A stretch of DNA of 5,898 nt, taken from the NCBI GenBank assembly GCA_030452365.1, contig JAKDMK010000170.1, forward strand, positions 1-5,898, written 5' to 3'. Under the pieces are notes generated by a model that worked only from the letters and a program-made list of their open reading frames with translations, was not told the DNA's origin and ran no database searches. Origin of the DNA: Nitrococcus sp. GTDB taxonomy: Bacteria; Pseudomonadota; Gammaproteobacteria; Nitrococcales; Nitrococcaceae. Position numbers and translations under genes: made by a program. Below are positions 5,837 through 5,898 of this stretch, one piece after another; position 1 is the stretch's first letter; each line of letters begins with the position of its first letter.

Positions 5837-5898
5837 AGTCGCGAAGAGAACAGCCCGCAAGGAATTACGGTGACATTGCGCCTTATGCCGATCTCCGG
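5819..5898 (+). CDS. Possible start of a divergent gene (3' truncated)
   Basis: From ATG at 5819 the frame stays open to the window edge. It gives about 26 residues beginning MSAMQESREENSPQG and then ITVTLRLMPIS, which resembles a polar N-terminus running into a beta-strand. A second in-frame ATG is at 5828. The gene would diverge from the heparinase-like gene. Support is thin: no good Shine-Dalgarno, both ATGs sit inside the 5811-5836 hairpin, and the same frame is open upstream for many codons without looking coding. No family is recognised. Confidence 0.2.
   Translation, partial: MSAMQESREENSPQGITVTLRLMPIS

Noticed and set aside
1..5898. CRISPR array, tRNA, rRNA or intact insertion sequence
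   Set aside because: No regularly spaced direct repeats, no tRNA- or rRNA-like segments and no transposase motifs were seen on either strand.

Overview
This GC-rich window (about 60% G+C by eye) looks like the edge of an extracellular polysaccharide (EPS) locus in a Gram-negative proteobacterium. The strongest clue is the truncated gene at the left edge. Its sequence closely resembles the glycosyltransferase of exosortase A (XrtA)/PEP-CTERM clusters, which are typical of Beta- and some Gammaproteobacteria in biofilm, sediment and water habitats. No exosortase, PEP-CTERM protein or prs regulatory gene lies inside the window, so the link to an XrtA cluster rests on this gene's family. The species cannot be named from this sequence.

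Layout. (1) Positions 1-561, plus strand: C-terminal half of a GT4-type glycosyltransferase. (2) 558-1592, plus strand: a NodB-type polysaccharide deacetylase, overlapping the previous gene through GTGA, so the two are probably translationally coupled. (3) 1593-1963: a 371-base gap without a convincing gene. It holds an extragenic palindromic repeat, a compact hairpin and a perfect 12-base palindrome. (4) 1964-3256, plus strand: a complete GT-B fold glycosyltransferase with its own ribosome binding site. (5) 3257-3474: the gap between two convergent genes, with what may be a short minus-strand gene remnant. (6) 3475-5673, minus strand: a large heparinase II/III-like protein that appears anchored in the inner membrane at both ends, with its catalytic part in the periplasm. 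(7) 5674-5898: the upstream region of that gene, with two inverted repeats and possibly the first codons of a divergent plus-strand gene.

How the genes may work together (inference): the two glycosyltransferases would add sugars to a lipid-linked repeat unit on the cytoplasmic side of the membrane. The deacetylase would remove N- or O-acetyl groups from the sugar chain. The heparinase-like protein could trim or degrade a uronate-containing polymer in the periplasm, as polysaccharide lyases do in alginate-type systems. The substrate of each enzyme is unknown.

No clearly new system was found. The most unusual items are the membrane topology of the heparinase-like protein and the structured intergenic DNA.
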